NCBI GenBank assembly: GCA_017991315.1
Contig: JAGOQS010000003.1
Span: 124,001-188,000, forward strand
Direction of reading: 5' to 3'
Origin: Ferrovibrio sp.
GTDB lineage: Bacteria; Pseudomonadota; Alphaproteobacteria; Ferrovibrionales; Ferrovibrionaceae
DNA: 64,000 bases
This document shows positions 18,532-26,464 of the stretch, one piece after another. Position 1 is the stretch's first letter. Each line of letters opens with the position of its first letter. The position numbers and the translations under genes were made by a program. The notes beneath the pieces are model-generated. The model did no database searches. It saw nothing but the letters and a program-made list of their open reading frames with translations, and was not told the DNA's origin.

Positions 18532-19689
18532 TTAGGCTTCCCGGCAGAGCCTGAGGATGGGATTGGACAGTGCCTTGCGGATGAATTCCGCCTGGCGCGA
18601 GACGCCGGCTTTGGCGAATACCTGGCGGAGCTGCGATTTCACCGTGTGCAGGCTGAGGCCGACGCGCTGGGCATATTCTTCAAGCTGTTCGCCCTCCAGC
18701 AGCGCGGCAGCGAGTTTGGTTTCCGCCGGCGTGAAGCGGAACTGGGCCATCAGCGCCGCCTCGCCGGGGCTGCGTTCATCGTCGGGGTTGTTGACGAAGA
18801 TCACGGCAGCGGCTTTGCGCAGGTCGCTGCCCATGGCATTGCCGGGCGCCGGGCAGACCAGCAGCGAGAGCGGCTGCTTGTTCTCGCCTTCGGGACCAGG
18901 ACCGCGCGGCGCCAGCACCAGGCCGCCGGCCGTGCGGGAACCGCCCTGGGGCATCAGCGCGGCATCGTGGATTGCCTTCTGCAATGCTGGCTGGTTGGCG
19001 GGCATCTGGGTGCGCAGGTAGCCATGGCTTGCGGTGATGCCTTGCCCAAGACGCAGCAATTGCTCGGCGCAGCGATTGGCGAAGAGCAGCCGTCCGGTGA
19101 GGGCCACCACTATCACGCCGACACTCAAGGCCTCCAGCCCTCCGAAGCCGATGGCACGATCGCGTTCAAGTGTGCTGAGGCGGCTGTTTACTTGCAGCGC
19201 GCGGGTCAGATGCGGCAACAGCAGGCTGACAGCATGATTATCCGCTGCCTGGAAATCCAGGCTGCCATACGGGCGATGGATGCCAATGCCACCGAGCGCG
19301 GTTTCGCTGATGCGCAACATGGCACCAGTAAGATGAAAGATGTCGCCCCGCTTGCCGAAGTCTGCATAAAACTTAGAATTATACAGGCTACTCTTGGTCA
19401 TCATGCCGCTGCTGGCAACCTGCACGCCGATACCAATTTTCATCGCTCGTTCAACATAGGGATCATCAGCATAAAAATGCTCGGCATAGTCGCTCAGCAT
19501 TTTTTCATCGTAATTATCTGTAAAGCAGAGCAGGGATGTCTGTGGTGCGGCTTCATCCCGTATCTGCAGCGCGCAGCTCGGCGCATCGAAGGTGGCGGCG
19601 ATGCGGTGTGCCATGCCATTCCACTGCGCAGGATTGAGGGCGGCTTCGTAAAGCGCCTCGAACAGCGATGAGAGCTGCATCACATCCAT
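18532..19689 (-). CDS. LuxR-type regulator A (mosaic duplicate)
   Basis: A 385-residue regulator with a C-terminal LuxR/GerE-type helix-turn-helix (about 320-380) recognisable from RFTPAETKLAAALLEG and GLSLHTVKSQLRQVFAKAG. Residues 1-200 form a sensor-like region with NPAQWNGMAHRIAATFDAPS; residues 185-250 read like a PAS-type segment (VALTGRLLFANRCAEQLL). The C-terminal 172 residues are about 95% identical to the next gene, while the central sensor part is much more different and more AT-rich. It starts immediately after the stop codon of regulator B, so the two are co-translated. The ligand is unknown and there is no acyl-homoserine-lactone synthase nearby. Confidence 0.85.
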   Translation of the reverse strand: MDVMQLSSLFEALYEAALNPAQWNGMAHRIAATFDAPSCALQIRDEAAPQTSLLCFTDNYDEKMLSDYAEHFYADDPYVERAMKIGIGVQVASSGMMTKSSLYNSKFYADFGKRGDIFHLTGAMLRISETALGGIGIHRPYGSLDFQAADNHAVSLLLPHLTRALQVNSRLSTLERDRAIGFGGLEALSVGVIVVALTGRLLFANRCAEQLLRLGQGITASHGYLRTQMPANQPALQKAIHDAALMPQGGSRTAGGLVLAPRGPGPEGENKQPLSLLVCPAPGNAMGSDLRKAAAVIFVNNPDDERSPGEAALMAQFRFTPAETKLAAALLEGEQLEEYAQRVGLSLHTVKSQLRQVFAKAGVSRQAEFIRKALSNPILRLCREA

Positions 19690-20847
19690 TCAGTTCTCCC
19701 GGCAAAGGCTGAGGATGGGATTGGACAGTGCCTTGCGGATGAGTTCCGCCTGGCGCGAGACGCCGGCTTTGGCGAATACCTGGCGGAGCTGCGATTTCAC
19801 CGTATGCAGGCTGAGGCCGGCACGCTGGGCATATTCTTCAAGCTGTTCGCCCTCCAGCAGCGCGGCTGCGAGTTTGGTTTCCGCCGGCGTGAAGCGGAAC
19901 AGCACCATCAGCGCCGCCTCGCTTGGGCTGCGTTCATCGTCGGGGTTGTTGACGAAGATCACGGCAGCGGCTTTGCGCAGGTCGCTGCCCATGGCATTGC
20001 CGGGCGCCGGGCAGACCAGCAGCGAGAGCGGCTGCTTGTTCTCGCTTTCGGGACCAGGACCGCGCGGCGCCAGCACCAGGCCGCCGGCCGTGCGGGAGCC
20101 GCCCTCGGGCATCAGCGCGGCATCGTGGATTGCCTTCTGCAATGCTGGCTGGTTGGCGGGCATCTGGGTGCGCAGGTAGCCATGGCTTGCGGTGATGCCC
20201 TGGCCGAGCTGGAGCAGCCGCTCGGCACTGCTATTGGCGAAGAGCAGCCGTCCGGTGAGGGCTACCACCATCACGCCGACACTCATGGCTTCGAGTGTCT
20301 GGAAGCCGATGGCGCGGTCGCGTTCCAGCGTGTTCAGGCGGCTATGCAGTTGCAGGGCACGCGTCACATGCGGCAACAGCAAGGTAAATTGTGTCTTGTC
20401 TTCTTCAGTAAACGGGGCGGCGCCAACTTCACTATGGATGCCGAGCCCGCCTATGGCGGTTGAACTGACCGGCAGCATCGCGCCGACGATATGGCAGATC
20501 CCGATGCGTTTGGCGAAATCAACAAAAATCTCGCTGTTCATGTAATCCTGGGGGGAGATTATCTCCTGGCCTAGCATCGGCCTGCCGATACCGGCGCGCA
20601 GCGCGCCATCGACATAGGGGTCGCGGCTGGCGAAATAGCTCTCATAATCCTGCAGCGACTTCTGGTCGTAGTTATCCGTGACGTAAAGCACCGCTGTCTG
20701 ATTGGCGGATGAGTCGCGGAATTGCAGCGCGCAGCTTGGGGCGTCGAAGGCGGCGGCGATGCGCTGCGCCATGCCATTCCACTGCGCAGGGTTGAGGGCG
20801 GCTTCGTAAAGCGCCTCGACCAGGCTGGAAAATAGCACAACGTCCAT
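19690..20847 (-). CDS. LuxR-type regulator B (mosaic duplicate)
   Basis: A 385-residue paralogue of regulator A with the same layout: N-terminal sensor region, PAS-like middle and LuxR-type helix-turn-helix at the end. The ATG at 20847 has GGAGG 6 nt upstream and matches the start of A (MDV..SSL.EALYEAALNP); an upstream in-frame start at 20967 adds an unrelated leader and lies in the regulatory region. It is the first gene of the B-A operon and is divergent from the exported-protein genes. The intervening DNA has repeated TGTTTAT words that could be its own binding site. Confidence 0.85.
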   Translation of the reverse strand: MDVVLFSSLVEALYEAALNPAQWNGMAQRIAAAFDAPSCALQFRDSSANQTAVLYVTDNYDQKSLQDYESYFASRDPYVDGALRAGIGRPMLGQEIISPQDYMNSEIFVDFAKRIGICHIVGAMLPVSSTAIGGLGIHSEVGAAPFTEEDKTQFTLLLPHVTRALQLHSRLNTLERDRAIGFQTLEAMSVGVMVVALTGRLLFANSSAERLLQLGQGITASHGYLRTQMPANQPALQKAIHDAALMPEGGSRTAGGLVLAPRGPGPESENKQPLSLLVCPAPGNAMGSDLRKAAAVIFVNNPDDERSPSEAALMVLFRFTPAETKLAAALLEGEQLEEYAQRAGLSLHTVKSQLRQVFAKAGVSRQAELIRKALSNPILSLCREN

Positions 20848-20875
20848 GCGCTGCCTCCGCCACAAATATACCCGC

Positions 20876-20966
20876 TGTTTATGCGAGAAGATTAGCACTG
20901 GAATACATCTAATAAACAGAATGTTTATGGGGATAGCTCGTTCGAGTGATGCGCAATTCATAAACA
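20876..20966. promoter_or_regulatory. Cluster of TGTTTAT operator-like words in divergent region
   Basis: The word TGTTTATG occurs at 20876-20883 and 20922-20929 and in inverted form at 20959-20966; ATAAACA at 20912-20918 pairs with the second copy, forming ATAAACA-gaa-TGTTTAT, a perfect 17-bp palindrome with a 3-nt centre. Four copies within 90 bp between a LuxR-type operon and a divergent gene suggest autoregulation or shared control. Confidence 0.45.
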
Positions 20967-21053
20967 TCCCGATAACCTAAACGAGTGGGGTGAGTAACAA
21001 CTTTAAGTGAGGATTCTTTGCGCCCCATCCTCTAACCTAACCGGGAGACAGCA

Positions 21054-21332
21054 ATGAAATTCAACATGTTTTGCGCCGCCGCTATTTTGGTTCTCACCGC
21101 CCCCATGGTTCAGGCGGCGGAGAATCCGGCTGAGGTCGATGCGGTTGTCAGCGCCGTCACGGCCGCCAACCCCGACAAGGCCAAGCTGTGCGGCGGTGGC
21201 CCGGCGGGCATTCAGACTGCCGTGACCACCCAGGTCCGCACGCTGGCTGGTGCCGGTAAGATCAAGGGCAATCCCCAGGCCGTGGGCGCCGAGGCCGGCG
21301 CCAAGATCGGCCGTTCCTGCATGGGCGGCTGA
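21054..21332 (+). CDS. Small exported two-cysteine protein
   Basis: A 92-residue protein with a clear Sec signal peptide (cleavage near VQA-AE, about residue 21-22). The mature 70 residues carry two cysteines, Cys46 and Cys89, likely a disulfide in the periplasm. I know no named family. The mature part aligns with residues 30-96 of the hydrolase two genes downstream: VD, PD, Cys46, an LA pair, P74, G78, EAGA (80-83) and Cys89 all correspond with nearly constant spacing. The ribosome site GGGAGA precedes the ATG. A strong hairpin follows the gene, suggesting high or separate expression. Confidence 0.8.
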   Translation: MKFNMFCAAAILVLTAPMVQAAENPAEVDAVVSAVTAANPDKAKLCGGGPAGIQTAVTTQVRTLAGAGKIKGNPQAVGAEAGAKIGRSCMGG

Positions 21333-21353
21333 TCCCACCAGCTTGTCCATCCG

Positions 21354-21405
21354 CAAGCCGCTGTCCGGGTCATTTCCAATTCCCCTCCCTCCGGGCAGCG
21401 GCTTG
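21354..21405 (+). terminator. Strong hairpin after the small exported protein gene
   Basis: A 15-bp stem with one G-U wobble pairs 21354-21368 with 21391-21405 around a 22-nt loop. TGTTGTCTC follows, so the U-tract is imperfect. It may act as an attenuating terminator or as a 3' stabiliser, letting the first gene be expressed more than those downstream. Confidence 0.5.
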
Positions 21406-21440
21406 TGTTGTCTCGCCCTGCCGCCATTCGAGAGACCGCC

Positions 21441-22067
21441 ATGCCGCTGACACTGTCCCGGACCAGCCTGGTTTCAACCTGTATCCTGCTGCTGGCTGGC
21501 CCGCTGCTGACCGCCTGCGGCCCCACCAGTCGCGATGCCAAGCCGGTGACCACGGCGCTGCCGCCGGCACCGCTGCCGCAATACAAGATCGGTGATGAAT
21601 TCACCTTCCGGGTCGGGCCGCTGGACGATGTGCAGCGCGTCGTTGCCATCGATGGCGACATCATCACCTACGAAAGCCGGGTGTTCGGCGTGATGAAGCA
21701 CAGCCGGGCCTTCACCAATATGCCAGAATGGACCGGCAGCGGTTTCACCGGCGCGTTGAAGATGAAGACCGAAAGCCCGATGGACGGTATCTTCCCGCTG
21801 GCTGTCGGCAAGTCGGTGAAGTCGCGCGGCGTCAATGAGACGGGCGGCGCCAATCTGCCCTTTGAGGTCACCTGCACGGTGGAGGAATCCCAGAATATCG
21901 CCGTCACGGCCGGGCGCTTCGATACCATTCCAGTGGATTGCGTGTTCAAGCACGCCCAGGGGCAATACCATTTCAGCTACTGGTATGCGCCGTCGGTGGG
22001 TCATTGGGTGGCGGTAAGCCGCAATGGCCGCTACCACGAAATGATCTCCTACAAGCGCGCGCAATAG
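21441..22067 (+). CDS. Putative lipoprotein, unknown function
   Basis: A 208-residue protein with a lipobox LLTACG (lipidated Cys near residue 26), so it should be anchored in an envelope membrane. The mature part has QYKIGDEFTFRVGP, then a beta-rich domain with a conserved-looking FEVTCTVEESQNIAVTAGRFDTIPVDCVFKH-like region containing two cysteines, and ends in a strand SYWYAPSVGHWV. The pattern of a tag-like beta domain with TAGRFDTIPVDC resembles DUF3108-like or YceI-like beta proteins only loosely, and I do not assign a family. It lies 10 nt before the hydrolase gene and is probably co-transcribed with it. Confidence 0.75.
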   Translation: MPLTLSRTSLVSTCILLLAGPLLTACGPTSRDAKPVTTALPPAPLPQYKIGDEFTFRVGPLDDVQRVVAIDGDIITYESRVFGVMKHSRAFTNMPEWTGSGFTGALKMKTESPMDGIFPLAVGKSVKSRGVNETGGANLPFEVTCTVEESQNIAVTAGRFDTIPVDCVFKHAQGQYHFSYWYAPSVGHWVAVSRNGRYHEMISYKRAQ

Positions 22068-22077
22068 CGAGCACGCC

Positions 22078-23208
22078 ATGAAACGCTGCATTGCCATCGC
22101 GGGCATCAGCCTGCTGCTGGCGGGCCTCATGCCCGCCGCGCCGCAGGCACAAGGCAAGCCCGATCCGGCCTTCGTCGACAAGATCGTTGCGACAATGAAG
22201 GGCAAGTTTCCAGACATCAGCGTTTATTGCCAGATGGACGAGGATGCGCGGAAAAAGCTGACGGTGGATACCGTGCTCGACCTCGCCATTGCTGCCAAGG
22301 GCCGCTATGCCGAACCGGTGGCATCGGGCCTTGAAGCTGGCGCGCAGATGCGTGCCGCCTGCGGCCGCGAGGCCAAGACCGTTACCGCCACCGATATTGA
22401 AATGCAGTCGCCGGAGCAGGTCCGCGCCAATGCCGCCAAGGCCGCCGATATCGCTTTTCCAACCGAGCCGGCGGATTTGTCGAAAGCCCGGTCTGGGGTC
22501 ACCGCGATCTACAAGCCGGCGGGGCAGGGGCCGTTTCCGGCACTAATTATCGTCAGCCGCTGTTCGGCTGGCGCCAATGATCCGGACTTGATCAACTGGG
22601 CGCATGAGACGGTGAAGCGCGGCTATGTCGCCTTCGTCCTGGACGCCATCGGCAGCCGCGGTATCGATACCATTTGTTTTGGCCCGAAAGGTGGCATCAC
22701 CTACGAACGTATCGTGCGTGACGCAGCGCTGGCAGCGCAGCATCTGCGCGGTTTCGACTTCGTGGACAAACAGCGGATCGGCCTAACCGGGTTTTCCATT
22801 GGCGGCATGACCGGGATGATGGCGGCAAGCAAACTGCTCGGCGAGACACTTGCTGCCGGCGACCGGATCAATGCGGTCGTGTCGGTTTATCCGGCCTGCG
22901 TCGCCGGCATGGGCGTGCTGCGCCAGGATATCGACAAGCCGATGCTAGTACTCATGGGGGGCGCCGATACCGAGGCGCCGCCAGAGGAGTGCGTGCCGGG
23001 GCTGGAGAAGGTGAAGCAGGCTGGCGCGCCGGTGGAGTGGCATGTGTTTCCCAATGCCACCCATTGCTGGGATTGCCCAAAGATGAGCGGTTTTTCCAAG
23101 ACCGACATTCGTGGCGCGAAGGTGGTCTATACCTACAGCGGTACGATTACCGCCGACACTGCCGACCGGCTGTTCGATTTCCTCGACCGCAAGCTGCCGA
23201 AGAACTAG
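22078..23208 (+). CDS. Exported dienelactone-hydrolase-like protein with extra N-terminal domain
   Basis: The 376-residue protein has a signal peptide (to about PQA-QG, residue 25), an N-terminal domain of about 70 residues with Cys51 and Cys95, and an alpha/beta-hydrolase domain (about 130-376). In the latter, GFSIGGMTG holds the nucleophile serine, FVLDAIGSRG and VLMGGADTEAPPEE hold the central strands and a candidate acid, and NATHCWD the catalytic histidine, as in dienelactone-hydrolase-like enzymes. The N-terminal domain is homologous to the small exported protein two genes upstream. Acting in the periplasm, it may hydrolyse an ester or lactone; the substrate is unknown. Confidence 0.8.
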   Translation: MKRCIAIAGISLLLAGLMPAAPQAQGKPDPAFVDKIVATMKGKFPDISVYCQMDEDARKKLTVDTVLDLAIAAKGRYAEPVASGLEAGAQMRAACGREAKTVTATDIEMQSPEQVRANAAKAADIAFPTEPADLSKARSGVTAIYKPAGQGPFPALIIVSRCSAGANDPDLINWAHETVKRGYVAFVLDAIGSRGIDTICFGPKGGITYERIVRDAALAAQHLRGFDFVDKQRIGLTGFSIGGMTGMMAASKLLGETLAAGDRINAVVSVYPACVAGMGVLRQDIDKPMLVLMGGADTEAPPEECVPGLEKVKQAGAPVEWHVFPNATHCWDCPKMSGFSKTDIRGAKVVYTYSGTITADTADRLFDFLDRKLPKN

Positions 23209-23276
23209 GCGGTAACTTAACGCTTCGCTTTGCATGGCCAAGCTGATTTAATCCGGCGGCACCGTATCAGCCGGCC

Positions 23277-24476
23277 ATGAGTGTGCGGAGACGATCAGTG
23301 TCGCAGCGGCTTAGCGTCGAAACCATTGCATTGGAAGCCATCGAGGTGATCTACGCCTCGGCTTTCGAGGATGGGCAATGGCAGCGTTTTGTCGATCGGC
23401 TGTCCCATCATTTCCCCGGCTTTGTCATCGGCCTGCGCCTGCGGGATGAGGCAGCGGCGGCCGAGCGGGCGCTGAAGATGATCGTTTCAGGCATCCCACC
23501 CAGCCATGCCGCTTCCTATGCCGATCACTACATCTCGACCAATCCTTGGGCCTTGTCGATCCCGCAGATGACGCCCGGTCGCGTGCTGTATGGCAGCGAG
23601 ATGGTGGAGCCGGCGGATTTCTACCGGTCGGAATTCTACAACGACTGGGCCAGGCCGCTCGGCGTCGATTCCAGTTTCGGCTATCTTACCGAGCAGGATC
23701 CTGGCCGGCATATGCTGTTCTCCTCCCTACAGCGAGAGGCGGGCAATCGCCAGTATGACGAGATGCAGCGGCTGATCGGCCTGATGGGGCCGCATTTGCA
23801 GCGTGCCATGCGGCTGAGCCGGCAATTCGGCTTGCTGGCCGAAGAAAGGCGTTTGCGGGAACGGGCGATGGACCAATTCTCGACCGGCATTGCGGTGGTC
23901 GATGCTCAGGGCCGCCTGCTTTATGTTAACGCGGCGGCCGAGCAGATGAGCCGGCAGGATGATGGCATTACCTTCCGGCACGGCCAGTTGCGGATTGGCA
24001 ATCGAACGGCCAACAGCCAATTGGCGCAGGGCATTGTCCTGGCCGGGCGCACGGGCGGCTATGCCAGCCTGACTGCGCACGCCCAGGTGCCCATTGTGAT
24101 CCGGGCAGAACGGCCATCGGGCCGCAAACCCTATGCGGTGATGGTGGCGCCGATGCCGGGAGCGGCCGAGGGCCTGCCTCTGGCGTGGCGCTCCGCCGTG
24201 ATGGTGTTCATCAATGACCCTGAGCAGCGGCTGTCGCCGGCGCCGGAAATGCTGCACAGCCTGTATGGCCTGACTCCGGCGGAAAGCCGCCTAGTCATCG
24301 CCTTGTTGCAGGATTTCACGCTGGATCAGATCGGCGGCCAATTCGGCATCAGCATCAATACGCTCAAGGTGCAGATACGGCAGGTTTTCGCCAAGACCGG
24401 CACCAGCCGCCAGTCGGAACTGATCGGACGTATTCTGCTCGATCTCTCCTGCCGGCTGGTTGCTCCACTGCACTAA
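23277..24476 (+). CDS. LuxR-type regulator C
   Basis: A 399-residue regulator with the same plan as regulators A and B: a sensor-like N-terminus (EVIYASAFEDGQWQRFVDRL), a PAS-like middle (GIAVVDAQGRLLYVNAAAEQ) and a LuxR/GerE helix-turn-helix (LTPAESRLVIALLQ, GISINTLKVQIRQVFAKTG). It is more distant from A and B than they are from each other. It runs away from the exported-protein genes, 68 nt downstream of the hydrolase on the same strand, and so may be co-expressed with them. Its last bases overlap the end of phaC on the opposite strand by 4 nt. Confidence 0.82.
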   Translation: MSVRRRSVSQRLSVETIALEAIEVIYASAFEDGQWQRFVDRLSHHFPGFVIGLRLRDEAAAAERALKMIVSGIPPSHAASYADHYISTNPWALSIPQMTPGRVLYGSEMVEPADFYRSEFYNDWARPLGVDSSFGYLTEQDPGRHMLFSSLQREAGNRQYDEMQRLIGLMGPHLQRAMRLSRQFGLLAEERRLRERAMDQFSTGIAVVDAQGRLLYVNAAAEQMSRQDDGITFRHGQLRIGNRTANSQLAQGIVLAGRTGGYASLTAHAQVPIVIRAERPSGRKPYAVMVAPMPGAAEGLPLAWRSAVMVFINDPEQRLSPAPEMLHSLYGLTPAESRLVIALLQDFTLDQIGGQFGISINTLKVQIRQVFAKTGTSRQSELIGRILLDLSCRLVAPLH

Positions 24477-26290
24477 TCAATGATGCGCTTCTTCACGTAG
24501 GATCCGGGGGCCTCCTCAATGGCCTTGAGCTTGCCGTCGCCGGGTACGCGCGCCTTCACTTTTCCGCCGGACTTGGCCGAGAGCCAGGCATCCCAGTCAT
24601 CCCACCACGAGCCGGGATGCTCGGTGGCGCCCTTGATCCAGTCCTCGGCCCGGGCCGGGTTGGTCTTGGTGTCGTTAATCCAGTGCTGGTACTTCTTCGC
24701 CGCCGGCGGATTGATCACGCCGGCGATATGGCCGGAGCCGGCAAGCAGGAAGCGCACCGGGCCAGAATAGAGCTGCGATGCCTTGTAGACCGAGCGGAAC
24801 GGCGCGATGTGATCTTCCCGGCTGGCCTGCAGGTAGACCGGAATCTTGATCTTGCGCAGGTCGATCTTCTGGCCGCCGAGTTCCAGGCCGCCGGGCTGCG
24901 CCAGCAGATTGCGCTGATACATGTTGCGCAGGTAGAAGCTGTGCATCTTCGCTGGCATGCGGGTGGCGTCGGCATTCCAGTACAGCAGGTCGAACGGGAA
25001 GGGCTCCTTGCCCAGCAGGTAATTGTTGACCACGAAGGACCAGATCAGGTCGTTGGCGCGCAGCATGTTGAAGGTATTCGCCATCTCGGTGCCTTCGAGA
25101 TAGCCCTTCTGCGCCATCAGTTCCTCGAAATACTTGATCTGCTCCTCGTCGATGAACACCGAAAGTTCGCCGGCTTCCGAGAATTCCACCTGGGCGGCGA
25201 AGAAGGTGACGGCCTTGATGCGCTCGTCGCCCTGCGCCGCCATCCAGGCCAGGGTGGAGGCCATCAGGGTGCCACCGATGCAATAGCCGATGGCAGTGAC
25301 TTCCTCCTCGCCGGTGGCATGCTTCACGGCATCGAGGCCATCCAGGATGCCCTCGCGCATGTAGCTCTCGAAGGTCTTGTCCACATGGCGCTCGTCGGGC
25401 TGGTTCCACGACACCACGAAAACGGTATAGCCCTTCGCCACCATCCACTTGATGAAGGAATTCTCCGGCTTGAGGTCCAGGATGTAGAACTTGTTGATCC
25501 AGGGCGGCACGATGTAGAGAGGCCGCTTGTAGACCTCCTTGGTGGTCGGGCTGTACTGGATCAGCTGCATCAGGTCGTTCTGGTAGACAACCTTGCCCGG
25601 CGTGGTGGCGACATTGCCACCGACCTCGAACGCCTTGGCATCCACCATCTTGATGTTCAGCTTGCCCTTGCCGCGCTCCAGATCCTCCAGCAGGTTGTGC
25701 AGGCCCTTGACCAAATTCTCGCCGTTGCTGTCGATGGTCGCCTTCAGCACTTCCGGATTGGTCATCACGAAGTTGGACGGCGCCATCGCATCGACGAACT
25801 GGCGGGTATAGAAATCCACCTTCTTGCGCGTCTTGGCATCCAGGCCGTCGACATCGTTCACGGTCTTCTGCAGCCAGCGCGCGGTGAGCAGGTAGGATTG
25901 CTTGATGTAGTCGAACAGGTAGCTTTCGTTCCAGGCGGCATCCTTGAACCGCTTGTCGCCCTTTTCCGGCTGGGCGATTGGCTGCGCCTCCTGGCCCATG
26001 AAGCGCTGCGCCGAGGAGGTCCACAGCTCGGTATAGGCCCGCCACAGCTCGACCTGGGCTTCCACCAGCTTTTCCGGGTTGGTCATCATCTTCGCCGTCA
26101 TTTCCATGAAGGCGGAGCCGATGTTGAGCGGGTCCGGCGCGATGGCGGCCGGGGAGGGCAGAGGTTCGCTACCCTGGCGGGCAAGGAATTCGGAAACCAG
26201 CTTCTGGCTCTGCTCCGCGATCTCGTTCCAGTTCTTGGCCCATTCGGTCGGGTCGGGAAGCTTCACGCCACTGTCTGGTTGCTTGTTCAT
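24473..26290 (-). CDS. phaC: Class I poly(3-hydroxyalkanoate) synthase
   Basis: A 605-residue polyester synthase that polymerises short-chain 3-hydroxyacyl-CoA on granule surfaces. The PhaC N-terminal region (about 80-250) precedes an alpha/beta-hydrolase core with the lipase-like box GYCIGG, catalytic Cys337, a SREDHIAPF segment with the acid-base elements and the final catalytic His in SGHIAGVINPP. Length and motifs are those of class I enzymes, which work without PhaE or PhaR subunits. It is monocistronic and divergent from an OmpA-type lipoprotein gene. The PHB reductase and thiolase genes are not in the window. Confidence 0.96.
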   Translation of the reverse strand: MNKQPDSGVKLPDPTEWAKNWNEIAEQSQKLVSEFLARQGSEPLPSPAAIAPDPLNIGSAFMEMTAKMMTNPEKLVEAQVELWRAYTELWTSSAQRFMGQEAQPIAQPEKGDKRFKDAAWNESYLFDYIKQSYLLTARWLQKTVNDVDGLDAKTRKKVDFYTRQFVDAMAPSNFVMTNPEVLKATIDSNGENLVKGLHNLLEDLERGKGKLNIKMVDAKAFEVGGNVATTPGKVVYQNDLMQLIQYSPTTKEVYKRPLYIVPPWINKFYILDLKPENSFIKWMVAKGYTVFVVSWNQPDERHVDKTFESYMREGILDGLDAVKHATGEEEVTAIGYCIGGTLMASTLAWMAAQGDERIKAVTFFAAQVEFSEAGELSVFIDEEQIKYFEELMAQKGYLEGTEMANTFNMLRANDLIWSFVVNNYLLGKEPFPFDLLYWNADATRMPAKMHSFYLRNMYQRNLLAQPGGLELGGQKIDLRKIKIPVYLQASREDHIAPFRSVYKASQLYSGPVRFLLAGSGHIAGVINPPAAKKYQHWINDTKTNPARAEDWIKGATEHPGSWWDDWDAWLSAKSGGKVKARVPGDGKLKAIEEAPGSYVKKRIID

Positions 26291-26464
26291 CCGACTATCC
26301 CTATTCTCTCACCCCGTTTCCTCCGGGCGGTCGGCCTTATTCATGGCGCGCTCGCCCGCCGCCGCTTGGCGCCGGAACATGAGGTTACGGGATTGTGGGT
26401 AATGCCCGCAAGCCATGATGCTACAAGGCAGATTGGCGCGGGGTAGGTTTCGAGGAGTTCGGTG

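Noticed and set aside
18532-20847. Quorum-sensing LuxR genes with acyl-homoserine-lactone domain
   Set aside because: The N-terminal parts do not show the autoinducer-binding pattern and no luxI-like synthase is present.
24617-26446. Long open frame opposite phaC
   Set aside because: Antisense shadow of phaC; no ribosome site or recognisable motif.
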